A DNA stretch of 64,000 bases, taken from NCBI GenBank assembly GCA_029706075.1, contig JAINUG010000055.1:1798001-1862000 (forward strand), given 5' to 3'. Source of the DNA: Aldrovandia affinis. Its lineage: Eukaryota > Chordata > Actinopteri > Notacanthiformes > Halosauridae. The translations under genes were made by a program, and so were the position numbers. The notes under the pieces are model-generated. The model ran no database searches and was not told the origin of the DNA. It saw only the letters and a list, made by a program, of their open reading frames with translations. Positions 33,064 through 43,785 of this stretch are shown one piece after another. Position 1 is the first letter of the stretch. Each line of letters starts with the position of its first letter.

Positions 33064-33953
33064 CACTACCGGTCAAAAGTTTTAGAACACCCCCATTTTT
33101 CCAGTTTTTACAGAAATTTAAGCAGCAAGTCCAGTGAATAACCTGAAATGGTACAAAGGTGAGCAGTAAACTGCCAGAGGTAAAAAAAATAACAATAATA
33201 ATAATAATTTTAAAAAAAAGTTTAGGTGACCAAAAACTGAAAAATAATGTCAATTTCAGAGTTATTTAAAAAGGCAATTTTCAGGAAACAAGTAATGGGT
33301 TAACGTGGGTTAACAGTCACTCTGTGCAAGGCGCCGACTCTGGATCCAACAAAAGAGCCCCAGACCATCACACTTTCTCCTCCATGTTTGACAGTTGGTG
33401 TCACACACTGAGGAACCATCCTTTCGCCTACTCGATGGCGTACAAAAACCCTGCCTGATGACCCGAAGACCCGGTGCTTCATGGCCCAGGCAAGCCTCTT
33501 TTTCTTATTTTGCCATCTTAGCAATGGCTTTCTTACTGCCACTTGACCTGTCAAACCTGCAGCTCGAAGTCTTCTCTGCACAGTTGAAACTGAGACTTCC
33601 TTACTTCGACCAGTGTTAAGCTGTGCTTGAAACTGTTGTCCTGTGAGCCACCTATCACGCAAGCTGTTGACTCTCAGAAACGTGTCTTCTGATTTTGTTG
33701 TGGCTTTGGGTCTGTCTGCCAGACCTCTTCCTGTCAGAGTTTCCTCCAGTTTCCAAGTGCCTTTTAATGATGTAGGAAATTACTCACTGCCAAAAAGGCA
33801 CTTGGAAACTGGAGGAAAACTTTTTTTTTTTTAAACCTCTGGCAGTTTACCGCTTACCTTTGTACCATTTCAGGTTATTCATTGGACTTGAACTGCTTAA
33901 ATTTCAGTAAAAACTGGAAAATGGGGATGTTCTAAAACTTTTGACCAGTAGTT
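33064..33953 (-). mobile_element. Decayed Tc1-like transposon
   Basis: Inverted ends of about 120 bp lie at 33064-33185 and 33832-33953 (CACTACCGGTCAAAAGTTTT and TAGAACA). A transposase fragment occupies 33300-33662 on the minus strand: RWLTGQQFQAQLNTGRSKEV, then AAGLTGQVAVRKPLL and TVKHGGESVMVWGS. A deletion between KHRVF and GSSGR has removed the first catalytic Asp block, and the C-terminal half is absent. Confidence 0.8.
33300..33662 (-). pseudogene. Tc1 transposase fragment
   Basis: 120 residues: second HTH and the KHGG block remain, while the WTDE block and the whole DDE C-terminal half are missing. Typical length for the family is about 340 residues. Confidence 0.8.
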
Positions 33954-33983
33954 TATATATACACAGTAGATGAGAGAGTGTGA

Positions 33984-33987
<4 letters not shown>

Positions 33988-34016
<29 letters not shown>
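33988..34016. repeat. (TG)n microsatellite
   Basis: A short dinucleotide run just beyond the Tc1 end. Confidence 0.9.
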
Positions 34017-34018
<2 letters not shown>

Positions 34019-34082
34019 AGAGAAGGGGGGTTCTGAGTTTGGGACAGCAGGTGGGAGGGAGTTCCAGAGCCTGGCTGTCACC

Positions 34083-34221
34083 AAAACTGTGGAGGTTGAC
34101 AATTTAGGGGTGATGAGATGGCCAGCAGTAGATGATCTGCTGAGTTTATTGGAAATTCTATCTGCTGTTTCTAATGATGCTTTAACCTCTTGGACATCAG
34201 GTAGAAAGGCATCTGTTTCAA
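34083..34221 (-). CDS. Possible exon of an unrecognised gene
   Basis: On the minus strand, TTTTTCCTCAAG precedes FETDAFLPDVQEVKASLETA, then DRISNKLSRSSTAGHLITPK; a candidate donor TTTTG/GTGACA follows. Composition looks protein-like, but no family is recognised. The sequence continues into TARLWNSLPPAV, which resembles the C-terminus of LINE reverse transcriptases, so it could instead be a LINE remnant. Confidence 0.3.
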
Positions 34222-34677
34222 ACCTTGAGGAAAAACACATTCCTTATTCCACCAAGGCCCAATTTTCCAAGGTCCTGGAACACCCTTCCGTGGAATCTAC
34301 ATTACAGTAGCACGATATACTGTATGAGTGAACTTAAACAGGGTGAACCTGCCCTCCACACTCCACTAAAATGCACTCCAATTCACATTGGCTGAATCCC
34401 CTCCCATATAAAAACAGCATATCCCCCTCCAGATCAGTTTTCCTTGTCTTTCCGTATAGATACATATTGCGGAATGTTAAACTCCAAACACGGCTGCAGC
34501 CACATTTCTTGAACACAAAACAACTCCAGATGATTCTGAAACTCATACATTTAAAAAAAAATTCCTGACCATTGGCTATCAAGCTCCTCGAATTCCATTG
34601 TAGAAGGACAAAAGTGAAGACAACAATAGTGAAGAAAATCATCATAGATTGCTTACACCTGTTTGAAACAGCACCTT

Positions 34678-34860
34678 ACCATCAGCCTTACGCAGCATCT
34701 CAAATAGATGTTCTGGAACTGCATCTGCAATCCCCAAGTATTTTTCTGCTGCTTTTTCCACCAGCTGAATGATATCTGACCTGTTTCTCATCTGTCTCGC
34801 TCCATAGACCACGTCAACCATAAATGCCAGAAACAACTTTTTTCCAGATTGAGTCTTCTG
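34678..34860 (-). CDS. Possible exon of an unrecognised gene
   Basis: Acceptor AATTCCAG and donor GATG/GTAAGG bound a frame reading KKLFLAFMVDVVYGARQMRN, then SDIIQLVEKAAEKYLGIADA and HLFEMLRKADG. The amphipathic helix-like pattern and clean splice sites argue for a real exon, current or former. I do not recognise the family. The neighbour at 34083-34221 could belong to the same gene. Confidence 0.4.
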
Positions 34861-35929
34861 GAATTACAAGGCGCTAGACTGGAGCATGCTGACCAATCGG
34901 AACCGCTGAAGGCCCTACACCCCCACGTAGATATACCACCTGCCACTTTCATTGTGTTTAATTGTCCCCCAACACCACTGTTTCAGAACCGAAACACTGC
35001 CTTAAACTCTGCACTGTCCGAAATTCTTCTTTCTTTTACTGTACCCCCATGGACCTCTGAGCTATCACTAGAGCTCCCACTCCTCCTCTCTTTGGGTTTA
35101 TGGCTCTTCACTACCGGAGACAGCTCCCACATATACACTCCCCATTCTTGGTTCCTTAGTTCCAGCGTTTGTGTTCAGCAAGCCTACTTAAACAGTCTGT
35201 GATAACACTGAAAAACAGGTCTAGCTGGACATCATCTGATCATGACTTCTGATATGTATGCTACTTTCAGAAGTAAAAGTGTTATGGATTATTCTATATG
35301 GAAATTTTCATGAATTCTAAACTTTGGTGTTGGTCATTCATGTTGTAATTCTACTGATCTTTTTCATATTAGTAGTTGTGAAATATATGATCAAACAGCT
35401 TTTTTTCCTACCTATTTTGACTGGCCCTCCTGCAAATGTTAAACTATCCAATAGTGCCATTTTGGGTGTTTTCATTGCATTTTGTACAATCCATTCCAAA
35501 TAGTGATTTGATCACTGTTTGAGCCTGAATATCTAGGTATTCAGATCTGTATCAGTACTAGACAGAGGTCAAACTAGCTGAAATGAGGCAGTATAAAATA
35601 GAATGGTCACCTACTCTGTACTATGGGTAGCTATAACCTATAGCCTGTAGCTTTGCACAGCAGTAACCTTGCAAAGCTAAACACACAAAATGTGTGTTCT
35701 TTGCATAGATACAGTATATGCATGTCTATTTTTGCAGCAGGTCTATGGTGTAAGCTGCAGGCCAGGCCTGTTTAAATGTATGTAGTGAGAATGAAGACTT
35801 GCCCCTCCTAAAGGACCCGTGATATAATCGGGATGGGTAGGGGACTACAAACCCCAACCAAAATGGAGGATAGAATGGTGGTCTTCTCACCTTCACCAAT
35901 ATGGCAGCCAAACCCAGCTCGTTTTTCTC

Positions 35930-36055
35930 TAATCACGTGGCAGCTCTCTCCCCGGGGAGCACTTCCGGTAGCGTTTCCTGTGTTTGTAAACTGAGAAAAA
36001 CTGGAACTCGGGCGAGAGGTTAAAAACAGAGAAATACGAGGAAACGAAAAGGGTA
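35930..36055 (+). promoter_or_regulatory. Candidate promoter and noncoding first exon of the znf740-like gene
   Basis: The segment has CACGTG (35935), a CCGGGG run and ACTTCCGGTAG (35961), an ETS-type site common in housekeeping promoters. It ends at a possible donor (AAAAGG/GTAAAT). The first coding exon at 44753 starts at a splice acceptor, so an upstream noncoding exon must exist. Linking the two is inference; the gap is 8.7 kb. Confidence 0.4.
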
Positions 36056-36059
36056 AATC

Positions 36060-37845
36060 AATCATTCGAAACGTTTATTGGCTTTGATTGTAACATACGG
36101 TATGTATTGGCGATTCGACTTAAAATTAGACGGGTTAATAAGCTCTGTAGATGTATCTAAGGGGACTGTAGCCACACGACTGTGGCTAGACTGGTGAGGG
36201 GAGTACGCAACGACCATCATCACAAACGTCTTGGATTATCCCGAAATCTCACTTGAATTGTGCGTTGCTCTTACACCCCATTCTATTCCATGATGGCTAG
36301 TGTTTAGCCTCGCGTTTCTAAATTATGCCTTCTTCAATACGTTTCTTTCTTTCTTTCTTTAGTATCCGATTCAGTTGGATCGAGAGATAGCGAACTCGTG
36401 TCTGCTTTTGATCGTAGATCTGTTTGCGAGGCTAGCCAGCTAAGATAGCTGCCCAGAGTCAACACAATTCAGACGCATTGTTCGGCACTGAGCATGCATC
36501 GCTAAAAGTGCGCGGTATAAGACGCGGTGATGAAAAGTCACCACAATCAATCAATCAGTCATTTCTAGGCTAAAGTTAACTGTACTTTTACGGACATTGG
36601 TAGCTATCTACTCATATAGCAATGTAAGAATACAAAAACTAGTATGGGGGGTTAGCAATCTTCGCTAGAACAATAGTTTGAGCTTGACACAGCTAGCTAC
36701 CTAACATTAGCTAACTGGTTGAAATGGCAGTCTGACTTGCTAAGTTACTTATCTGGAGAAGCGACGCCCAACGTTAGCTACCCGAGTGTTGTCCGTTGTT
36801 AGCTCTGACTGCTTTCTAAGTTAGCTAGTGTTAGCTAATGTTATCAAAATATTTGCTAATTAAATTCCAGGCATCCAACCACAATGCTCTTGCACGATTG
36901 TTGCTAACTTTGCTAGCTGGCTAGCTAGCAACACATTTGCGCAGTGTAAAACGACTGATAAAATTATCTGTCTAGTTTTCTATAAATCTTGTTAAGCGAT
37001 AGCAAGCCCTTCTAAGAGTCTTACTATGTGAATGTGGTTACTGTTACGCTTGCTATCACTGGTGAGAATTGCCTGTCAATGTTAATGTCAATACTTGTTA
37101 TCATACATTCACTGTCATCTGGATACCTGGTTCGCTAGCAAACAACCTAACAATCAAGTTTCAATATTCTAGCTAGCAAACTACATGAAGCCTAGTCAGC
37201 TAATCATATTTTTAAAATAATTGCAATGTGTAGGCTGTTGCATTTCAACAGCAACACTTAAATACTCTGCGGGGAACCGTTTGCTTTCCATAACTGAAAT
37301 GTGATATTGCTAAAGAAACTCGTTTAGTTAAGTTTATGCAGAACCAGCCTGTTAAGCTATTTGCATTTTTAAAATACAATTACCGACTTCGTCTAGTGCA
37401 ATAATATCATATCATATTCCAGAAGTTGAGGCCCATACTTGATCTCACAGTGGTTTACTGCAGTAAACTTTAGCACCTGCGTGTTAACAGTATAGCAGGG
37501 ATTACCCAGGATATGATTAGTTTGAGCTTGAATGTCCATCAAGTGAGTGGGTGAGTGAGGGAGAGAAGAGAATGACCTCAATATCTCTTCTCTTAGGAGG
37601 AAAGATGTAGACATGCAAGCTTTCTCCCTAATTGAAGTTTATGATACGAATTCAGTTTTACAGCTGGATTCTATGCTGTCTGTTAACACTGAAATACTGG
37701 CTTTAGAATAATAGCTTGCCATTTTATATGTATATGCTATGATCAGATAACAATTCAAACTCTGTTGTACACTGTTCCTATTTTACTTAGTTTCATAAAA
37801 AATAACTATCATTTTCAGTCTCATGATATGTGAAGACATCCCCCC
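36060..37845. other. No gene found; probable intron
   Basis: AT-rich sequence with many GCTAGC words. The segment 36865-36985 has a diverged second copy at 47548-47663. No coding segment or TE family was recognised. Confidence 0.35.
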
Positions 37846-37847
37846 CA

Positions 37848-37900
37848 TTGCATATTGCATATTGCATATTGCATATTGCATATTGCATATTGCATATTGC
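37848..37900. repeat. (GCATATT)n tandem repeat
   Basis: About seven copies of a 7-bp unit end exactly where the gypsy LTR begins (GCGGCGTTTCGC). Confidence 0.9.
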
Positions 37901-38157
37901 GGCGTTTCGCAGAGGAAGCAGAGACAAAGTCGGAGTTTGTGGCTCAGAAATCGCCCCGGGGAGCTTCTCTTTATTGAAGTCATCACAGCAACACGATAGC
38001 AAACATTAACACGTTCGGCCAGGTGAACGGCGTTTTTATTACAAAACATGGTTCGCCTTGATTGGCCGAACAGACCGGGTACAAACAACCAATCAGACAC
38101 GACACAACAAAAAAGGACACGTATTTGCATAAACGCTAGCTAGCTAGCTACACACAG
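37901..38157 (-). repeat. LTR of the minus-strand gypsy element (3' LTR)
   Basis: It matches 43213-43386 (GGCGTTTCGC, GGAAGCAGAGAC, TTCTCTTTATTGAAGTCATC, TTCGCCTTGATTGGCC). On the minus strand it would start TGTGTGTAGCTAG. TTTATTGAAG on the plus strand places the polyadenylation region in the expected part. Confidence 0.78.
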
Positions 38158-38320
38158 ATACACTGCCTGGCCAAAAAAAAGTCACCACCTGGATTTAACT
38201 AAGCAAATAGGTAAGAGCCTTCCATTGGATAATTACTGCAGTGATTAATATGTTTTAGCTGGCAACAAGTTATTTAACCCTAACTGATGCAGTGAGTAGC
38301 TTCTCATTTCTTAAACAACC

Positions 38321-39528
38321 ATGTCGGAAGACATATCCTGTGATCGTGGAAAAGATGTTAATCTGTTTCAGAAGGGTCAAATTATTGGCCTGCATCAAGC
38401 AAAGAAAACAACTAAGGAGATTGCTGAAACTACTAAAATTGGGTTAAGAACTGTCCAACGCATTATTAAAACCTGGAAGGATAGTGGTGAACCATCATCT
38501 TCGAGGAAGAAATGTGGTCGGAAAAAAATCTTGAATGATCGTGATCGGCGATCACTTAAACCAGGGGTGCCCAAGTTCGGTCCTGGAGATCTACTGGGTG
38601 TGCAGGCTTTTGTTCCAGCCCTTCACTAACACACCTGATTTGAACATTCATTGCCTTGACGAGCAGTTGATTAGTGGAATCAGGTGTGTTAGTGAAGTGA
38701 TTAATGGAATCAGGTGTGTTAGTGCTGGGCTGGAACAAAAGCCTGCACACCCAGTAGATCTCCAGGACCGAACTTGGGCACCCCTGACTTAAACGTTTGG
38801 TGAAATCATATTGTAAAAAATCTACAGTAGAACTCACGACTATGTTTAATAGTGAAAGTAAGAGCATTTCCACATGCACAATGCGAAGGGAACTCAAGGG
38901 ATTGGGACTAAACAGCTGTGTAGCCTTAAGAAAACCACTTGTCAGTGAGGCTAATCGGAAAAAAAGGCTTCAATTTGCTCGGGAGCATAAAGATTGGACT
39001 CTGGAGCAATGGAAGAAGGTCATGTGGTCTGATGAGTCCAGATTTACCCTGTTCCAGACTGATGGGCGCATCAGGGTAAGAAGAGAGGTGGATGAAGTGA
39101 TGCACCCATCATGCCTAGTGCCTACCGTACAAGCCTATGGGGGCAGTGTTATGATCTGGGGTTGCTGCAGTTGGTCAGGTCTAGGTTCAGCAATGTTAAG
39201 TGCCCAAAGAATGAGGTCAGCTGACTACCTGAATATACTGAATGACCAGGTTTTTCCATCAATGGATTTTTTCTTCCCTGATGGCACGGGCATATTCCAA
39301 GATGACAATGCCACGATTCATCAGGCTCAAAGTGTGAAAGAGTGGTTCAGGGAGCATGAGACATCATTTTCACACATGGATTGGCCACCACAGAGTCCAG
39401 ACCTTAACCCCATTGAGAATCTTTGGGATGTGCTGGAGAAGACTTTGCGCAGCGGTCCGACTCTCCCATCATCAATACAAGATCTTGGTGAAAAATTAAT
39501 GCAACTCTGGACGGAAATAAATGTTGTG
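38321..39528 (+). pseudogene. Tc1 transposase, copy 1
   Basis: Starts [20 protein letters not shown] (first HTH), then [17 protein letters not shown] and, after the [20 protein letters not shown] (second HTH). Catalytic blocks are [19 protein letters not shown] and [15 protein letters not shown] (D, D, E with 34 spacing). The frame is intact on both sides of the MITE; removal of the MITE with one 8-bp duplication rejoins it. Only the insertion and the missing C-terminus disable it. Confidence 0.88.
38562..38786. mobile_element. 225-bp hAT-type MITE
   Basis: ACTTAAAC is duplicated on both sides (38554-38561, 38787-38794). The terminal inverted repeats are nearly 60 bp and perfect, beginning CAGGGGTGCCCAAGTTCGGT. 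Internal copies of AATCAGGTGTGTTAGTG add to the fold-back. It lies inside the Tc1 transposase of copy 1 and is absent from copy 2. Confidence 0.92.
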
Positions 39529-40312
39529 TGCCACTCGTAGCTGTTCCAGCAGCTGGTGGTAGTAGCACGCCTCTGTACGAGCTGGTTCCCCGTGCCCGGG
39601 CGGGGCCCCGAACACCAAGTCCACAGGTGTCCGGAGCTCCCGCCCGAACATCAGGCCGCAGGTGTGCAGAGGCTGGACTCCTGTACGGCAGTTCTGTAGG
39701 ACCACAGGACCAGGGGCAGATGGCGGTCCCAGTCTCGCTGGTGCTGGCTGGCGAGGATGGCAAGCTGTGCAGTCAGGGTCTTGTTGAACCGCTCAACAAG
39801 ACCGTCACTCTGGGGATGGAGTGGCGTTTTCCGGGTCTTAGCCACCCCCAGCCGGCTGCAGACCTCAGCCAGCACCCGCGACTCAAAGTTTCGCCCCAGG
39901 TCACTGTGGAGTTGGGCGGGGACCCCGAACCGGGCGAACATCTCCTCGACTAACTTCCCCGCTGTTGTTGTGGCACCGCGTATGCCTCGGGCCACTTTGT
40001 AAAGTAGTCCATGGCCACAAGGACATAGCGGTTACCGGCCTCAGTGACCGGCAAAGGGCCGAAGACGTCCACCCCCACTCGCTCCATCGGGGCCCCCACC
40101 ACGTAGCGTTGCAGAGGGGCGTGGGAGCGCCTGGTAGGCCCTTTGCATGCCGTACAGGAGTTGCAGCAGTGAACGTGCAGCTCTACGTCCCGGCGACACC
40201 CAGGCCAGTAAAAGCGCCCCCTCAGTCGTCGCAAGGTCTTACTGTTGCCGAAGTGGGGACAGCTCGGGGAACGAGGAGTTGGAGGTCGCTTCCCAGCCCG
40301 GGTGCCTGCCAT
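39529..40312 (-). pseudogene. gypsy integrase remnant
   Basis: It has the zinc finger end CCNSCTACKGP, then VGVDVFGPLP, LHSDLGRNFES and QSDGLVERFNKTL, the D, D and E of the integrase. A frame change near 39660 separates the last part (LMFGRELRTPVDLVFGAPPG). It is cut at 39528 by the Tc1 boundary, so the C-terminal domain is absent. Confidence 0.85.
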
Positions 40313-40433
40313 CGCCGATACGCCAGCCTGTCCCGCAACTCAAGGCTCCACTGCCCGTAGTAGGCCTTGAGCTTGGGCCCCTCAGCCGAGACCTCAGCCC
40401 ATTGTGGCGGTCGTCCCGCCTCCAGCCAGCCCC

Positions 40434-40859
40434 TCACCTTCCGTAGCGTGCCGTCGGCCTCCTGACCCTCTCGCAGCTGCCCTGGTGACACTGGCAGCCA
40501 CCCCGCCTCGCTGATAGTGTGGGCTGCAGCCACCTCTGGCTCCACCTGGCTCTTTTCTTCTTGCTCGATCTGGAAGTTGCCACTTGGCCCTCCGGGTGTT
40601 TGAAGTTCAGGAGCCAGGTGAGCGAAGCATGGTCAGTTCTGAAACGGAAGTGGCTGCCTTGGAGGTAGGGCCGGAAGTGCGTCAGTGCTTTCACCACTGC
40701 CAGCAGCTCTCTGCGGGTCATGCAGTAGTTTCCCTCTGCCCGACTCAGGGCGCCGCTGTAATAGGCGACCGCTCTCTCCCCGTCGCTGTCCTGCTGAGAG
40801 AGGACGGCTCCCACCCCCACGTTACTGCCGTCAATGTCCACAATGAACGGGCGGTGCAC
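40434..40859 (-). pseudogene. gypsy RNase H remnant
   Basis: PFIVDIDGSNVGVGAVLSQ, then TRRELLAVVKALTHFRPYL and FRTDHASLTWLL carry the D, E and D of RNase H. A frame change after HPEGQ ends the readable part. Confidence 0.85.
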
Positions 40860-41431
40860 GTCTGGGGGCGGCGATGGAGGGGACTGGCAATGGAGGCGAA
40901 ACCACGCACAAATCGCCAGTAGTAGCTGGCCAGCCCCAGGAAACTGTGCAGCTCGTCTACGTTCGCCGGGGTCAGCCAGTCCTGCGCTGGGTCGGTGGCT
41001 ACCCCTCGCTCACTCACAACATGCCCCAGGAAGGCCGTCTCCCTCCGGAGCAGCTGGCACTTCCGAGGATTCAGCTGAAGCCCAGCCTGACGAATTGCAG
41101 CGCTCGAACGTGGCAGGGGCGTTGCACAGTCCGAACGGCATCACGCGGAACTGCCACAACCCTTGCCTGATGGTGAAAGCTGTTTTAGCTTTCGCATCCA
41201 GGGCCATCCTCACTACCCACTCTAGAGGTCCAGCGAGCAGAACCAGCTGGACCCCGCGATGTGGTCAAGCGCCTCGTCGATGTGGGGGAGAGGGTAGGCG
41301 TCTTTGTGCGTTACGGCGCTAAGGCGCCGGTAATCGACGCAAAAACGCCACTCTCCGTTCTTCTTACGCACTAGGACGGCAGGGGCTGCCCACGGGCTGC
41401 TGAAGGGCTCAATGACGCCCACGGCGGCCAT
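40745..41431 (-). pseudogene. gypsy reverse transcriptase lacking its YxDD block
   Basis: Blocks present are GVIEPFSSPWAAPAVLV, WRFCVDYRRLSAVT, FCSLDL and [16 protein letters not shown]. The sequence then jumps, in a new frame, to [15 protein letters not shown] and SERGVATDP. The segment that should hold the catalytic YxDD is deleted (about 41100), so the enzyme could not work. Confidence 0.85.
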
Positions 41432-41735
41432 CTCCTTAACCTACTCTTCTGCCCCCAGCCCCTTTGCGAGTGACAACCGGTGAGGGCGCAGACGAACCGG
41501 TGCAGCATCACCAGTGTCAATGGTGTGCTGCACTAGATCAGTCTGCGTGCATTCCTCATCGTGAGCAGCGAAGAGGTCTGCATTGTCCTCCAGCAAGCGC
41601 TCAAGCTGTTGGCATTGGTGAGGGTCTAGGCCGCTGCAGCTACGTCGCCACAGCTCGCGGACAGCGCCCGCCGTCTCTACAGAGGGTGAGGCCGGTTGTG
41701 ACAGATGGGCATGGCGAACAGGGGCAGGCGAGCTC

Positions 41736-42140
41736 TTACCTGTACTGGCGGGCTGGGGCGGCGAACCTTGCGGGCGGGCTGAGGCTGCTGGACCTGTGTT
41801 TCCTCTTGGGGGTGGCGTGGAGGGCAAGGGTGGTGGCGCCAATGGAGAGCCTGGCCACTGTGGCACCCCAGTGGGCCAGCAGATCCAGGCCGATGATGCA
41901 TGCATCGCTGATGTCCGCCAGCCGGAACTTGTGCACCACCACTTCCCGGTTCCCGACCCCCATGCTCACCATCTTCTTACCCCGCATGCCGAGCCTCTGC
42001 CCCGTCACCGACTGCAACAGGGTGGTTGTTGGTGCCCAGGTGGTGTTGGGGAGCATTCCAGGCCGTACCAGGGAGATGGTGGCCCTCGTGTCGACCAGTG
42101 CCCGACAGGATTGTCCATCCAGCCTGAAATGCAGATACAA
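41736..42140 (-). pseudogene. gypsy aspartic protease with altered active site
   Basis: The fold YLHFRLDGQSCRALVDTRAT matches retroviral-type protease, but the catalytic D-T-G reads D-T-R. The rest (AHWGATVARL) follows the expected course before the RT region. Confidence 0.75.
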
Positions 42141-42221
42141 CCCACCAGCCTTACCCAGTCAGCCCACTCGCGGTTGGATGGTTTGCTCAGCCGCCCTTAA
42201 AAGGGCAGAATGGAGTTTGCT

Positions 42222-43090
42222 TTATTCGGTGCCCGCTTTTACAAAGGCAGATGGAATTTTTACCTTTGCGATTGGGACCGAACTGGTTTCAGGCAGAGCA
42301 GGCTGTTCCTGATTGAGGAGGATGGGTTCCTGGGACAGCGGTTTCCTCACAGCGCCGTCCCGGTTGTCGTTTCCCGACGGCCGTGGGGGTTGATGCTTCA
42401 GCGCTGGTGCTGGGCAGTCGCGGGCTAGGTGTCCTGGCTCATCACAGCGGTAGCAGCGGCCATGTTGTTCCGGCGGTGGGCGTTGTCGTCGCTGCTGTGG
42501 GGGTGAGCGTGCCCAGCGGACTTCCTCGTAGCAGTCAGCTTCGCGGACGCTGGGGTGGGTTGTCTGGCCTGGAGCCGGGCAGAGGACTTCCTCCGCCCTC
42601 TCTGCTTCCTTGAGGGCCTCCTCAAGGGAGCGGGGTGTGGCCAGGATGACATGCTGGCACAGTTGCTCCGGAGTAAGGGCCTGGGGGAAGGTGTGCAGTG
42701 CGAGCTCTAACTGCTCTGCTGCATCGAACGTCGGGTAGCCCTGCCTTGTGTGGAGCCGCACGTCTGCCGCCACGTTCCCTCAGCTCTCTCCTCCTTCGCG
42801 GCGGCGGTTGGTGAGCCTCTCCCGGCTCGCCTGGATTGATCGCCGCTGGCCGAACCGTCTCGCTAACGCCGTTGTCAGGGCCTTCAGGTCCTTTGGTCAG
42901 CAGTGTCGAGGTCCAGCAGTATTTGCAGTGCTGGGCCCTCCAGGGCGAGTGCCAGGTGTATTGCCGTCACGTCCTTGCTCCAGCTGCAGTGACGGGCAGC
43001 TAGTTACAACTGGGCTAGGTACGGCTCCCACTGCGCTGCCCCGCTGTATCTGGCTAGCTTTAGCTGCGTGTTAGGTGGCACACTAGCCAT
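42222..43090 (-). pseudogene. gypsy gag remnant with CCHC zinc knuckle
   Basis: The start MASVPPNTQLKLARYSGAAQ (43090) is followed after 28 residues by a stop. A second open part (42773-42222) has the capsid end and CYRCDEPGHLARDC, a CCHC knuckle. The stretch between is out of frame with several stops. Confidence 0.8.
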
Positions 43091-43212
43091 TGCCGGGCGT
43101 GTAGGCCGAACCGCGCTGGCTCTGTCTGGTCGCTCGGAGGTCCTCTCTCGGCGTACCGCTGGGCCTTGCAACTTGGCGCTGTCTCCGTGGCCCCGGTCTT
43201 TCGCTGTCACTA

Positions 43213-43386
43213 GTGTGGCGTTTCGCCGAGGAAGCAGAGACGAAGTCGGGGTTTGTGGCTCAGCAATCGCCCCGGGGGAGCTTCTCTTTATTGAAGTCAT
43301 CACAGCAACACGATAGCAAACACTAACACGTTCGGCCAGGTGAACGACCTTTTTTATTACAAAACATGGTTCGCCTTGATTGGCCA
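43213..43386 (-). repeat. Partial 5' LTR of the gypsy element
   Basis: It matches the inner two-thirds of the LTR at 37901-38157, then breaks at GATTGGCC and runs into an inverted repeat. The outer (U3) part is missing or replaced. Confidence 0.78.
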
Positions 43387-43493
43387 ACTATACAGATATT
43401 TACAGGTATTTACAATTGCGTACAATTTACAATTTACGTAGCCTGTTGCTAAGTGTGTGCAATTGTAAATACCTGTAAATATCTGTATAGTTG
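43384..43493. repeat. Inverted repeat with perfect 34-bp arms
   Basis: CAACTATACAGATATTTACA and the next 14 bases at 43384-43417 are exactly inverted at 43460-43493. The 42-bp spacer contains AATTTACAATTTACGTAGCC. It sits where the outer half of the gypsy 5' LTR should be. It could be a tiny MITE. Confidence 0.8.
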
Positions 43494-43514
43494 TACTTGT
43501 AAATATCTGTGTGT

Positions 43515-43785
43515 AGCTAGGTCCGGCGCTCATCTCTACGAAGCAAGCTAATTCTCTGTGGGCAGCGAACTCTGCTTCCTTTGAGACGGAATTCGCCCAC
43601 CCACGTTCTGGAGACTCCTTACGTGCTTCACGGCAAACCTGAGCCGGCTCACCCTCCCGCCTCCCCCTGGGCCGGACAGCCAAATGCCGCCCCCGATTGG
43701 GATTGACGACCTGGGTCGGTCTGGTAGAGGTGTGGGTTTCGAACTGGTTCCCTGACAGGCAGCGCACACCACACCGGACCAGCCA
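43515..43785 (-). repeat. tRNA-derived SINE (first copy of a second family)
   Basis: It matches 45165-45478 closely: CTCATCTCTACGA, GCAAGCTAATTCTCTG, GACGGAATTCGCCCACCC. On the minus strand GGTTCGAAACC-type B box is recognisable at 43735. The tRNA-like head (A box) is cut off here. Confidence 0.72.

Larger units (their letters stand above)
38161..39528 (+). mobile_element. Tc1-like transposon, copy 1, 3' truncated, carrying a hAT MITE
   Basis: It begins at TA with CACTGCCTGGCCAAAA, as does copy 2 at 48835. It runs almost identically to copy 2 until GAAATAAATGTTGTG at 39528, where gypsy integrase sequence takes over. The right inverted repeat and the last 30 or so transposase residues are missing. 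The left end lies 4 bases from the gypsy LTR, so it probably inserted at the LTR edge and a later deletion removed its right end plus part of the gypsy element. Confidence 0.85.
39529..43386 (-). mobile_element. Ty3/gypsy retrotransposon of conventional domain order, degenerate
   Basis: Read on the minus strand: LTR (43386-43213), gag, CCHC knuckle, protease, RT, RNase H, integrase. This is the ordinary gypsy order, unlike the Gmr1-like element at 17322. The far LTR is at 37901-38157, beyond a Tc1 insertion. Stops, frame changes, a mutated protease site and a deletion of the RT active site make it inactive. Confidence 0.88.
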
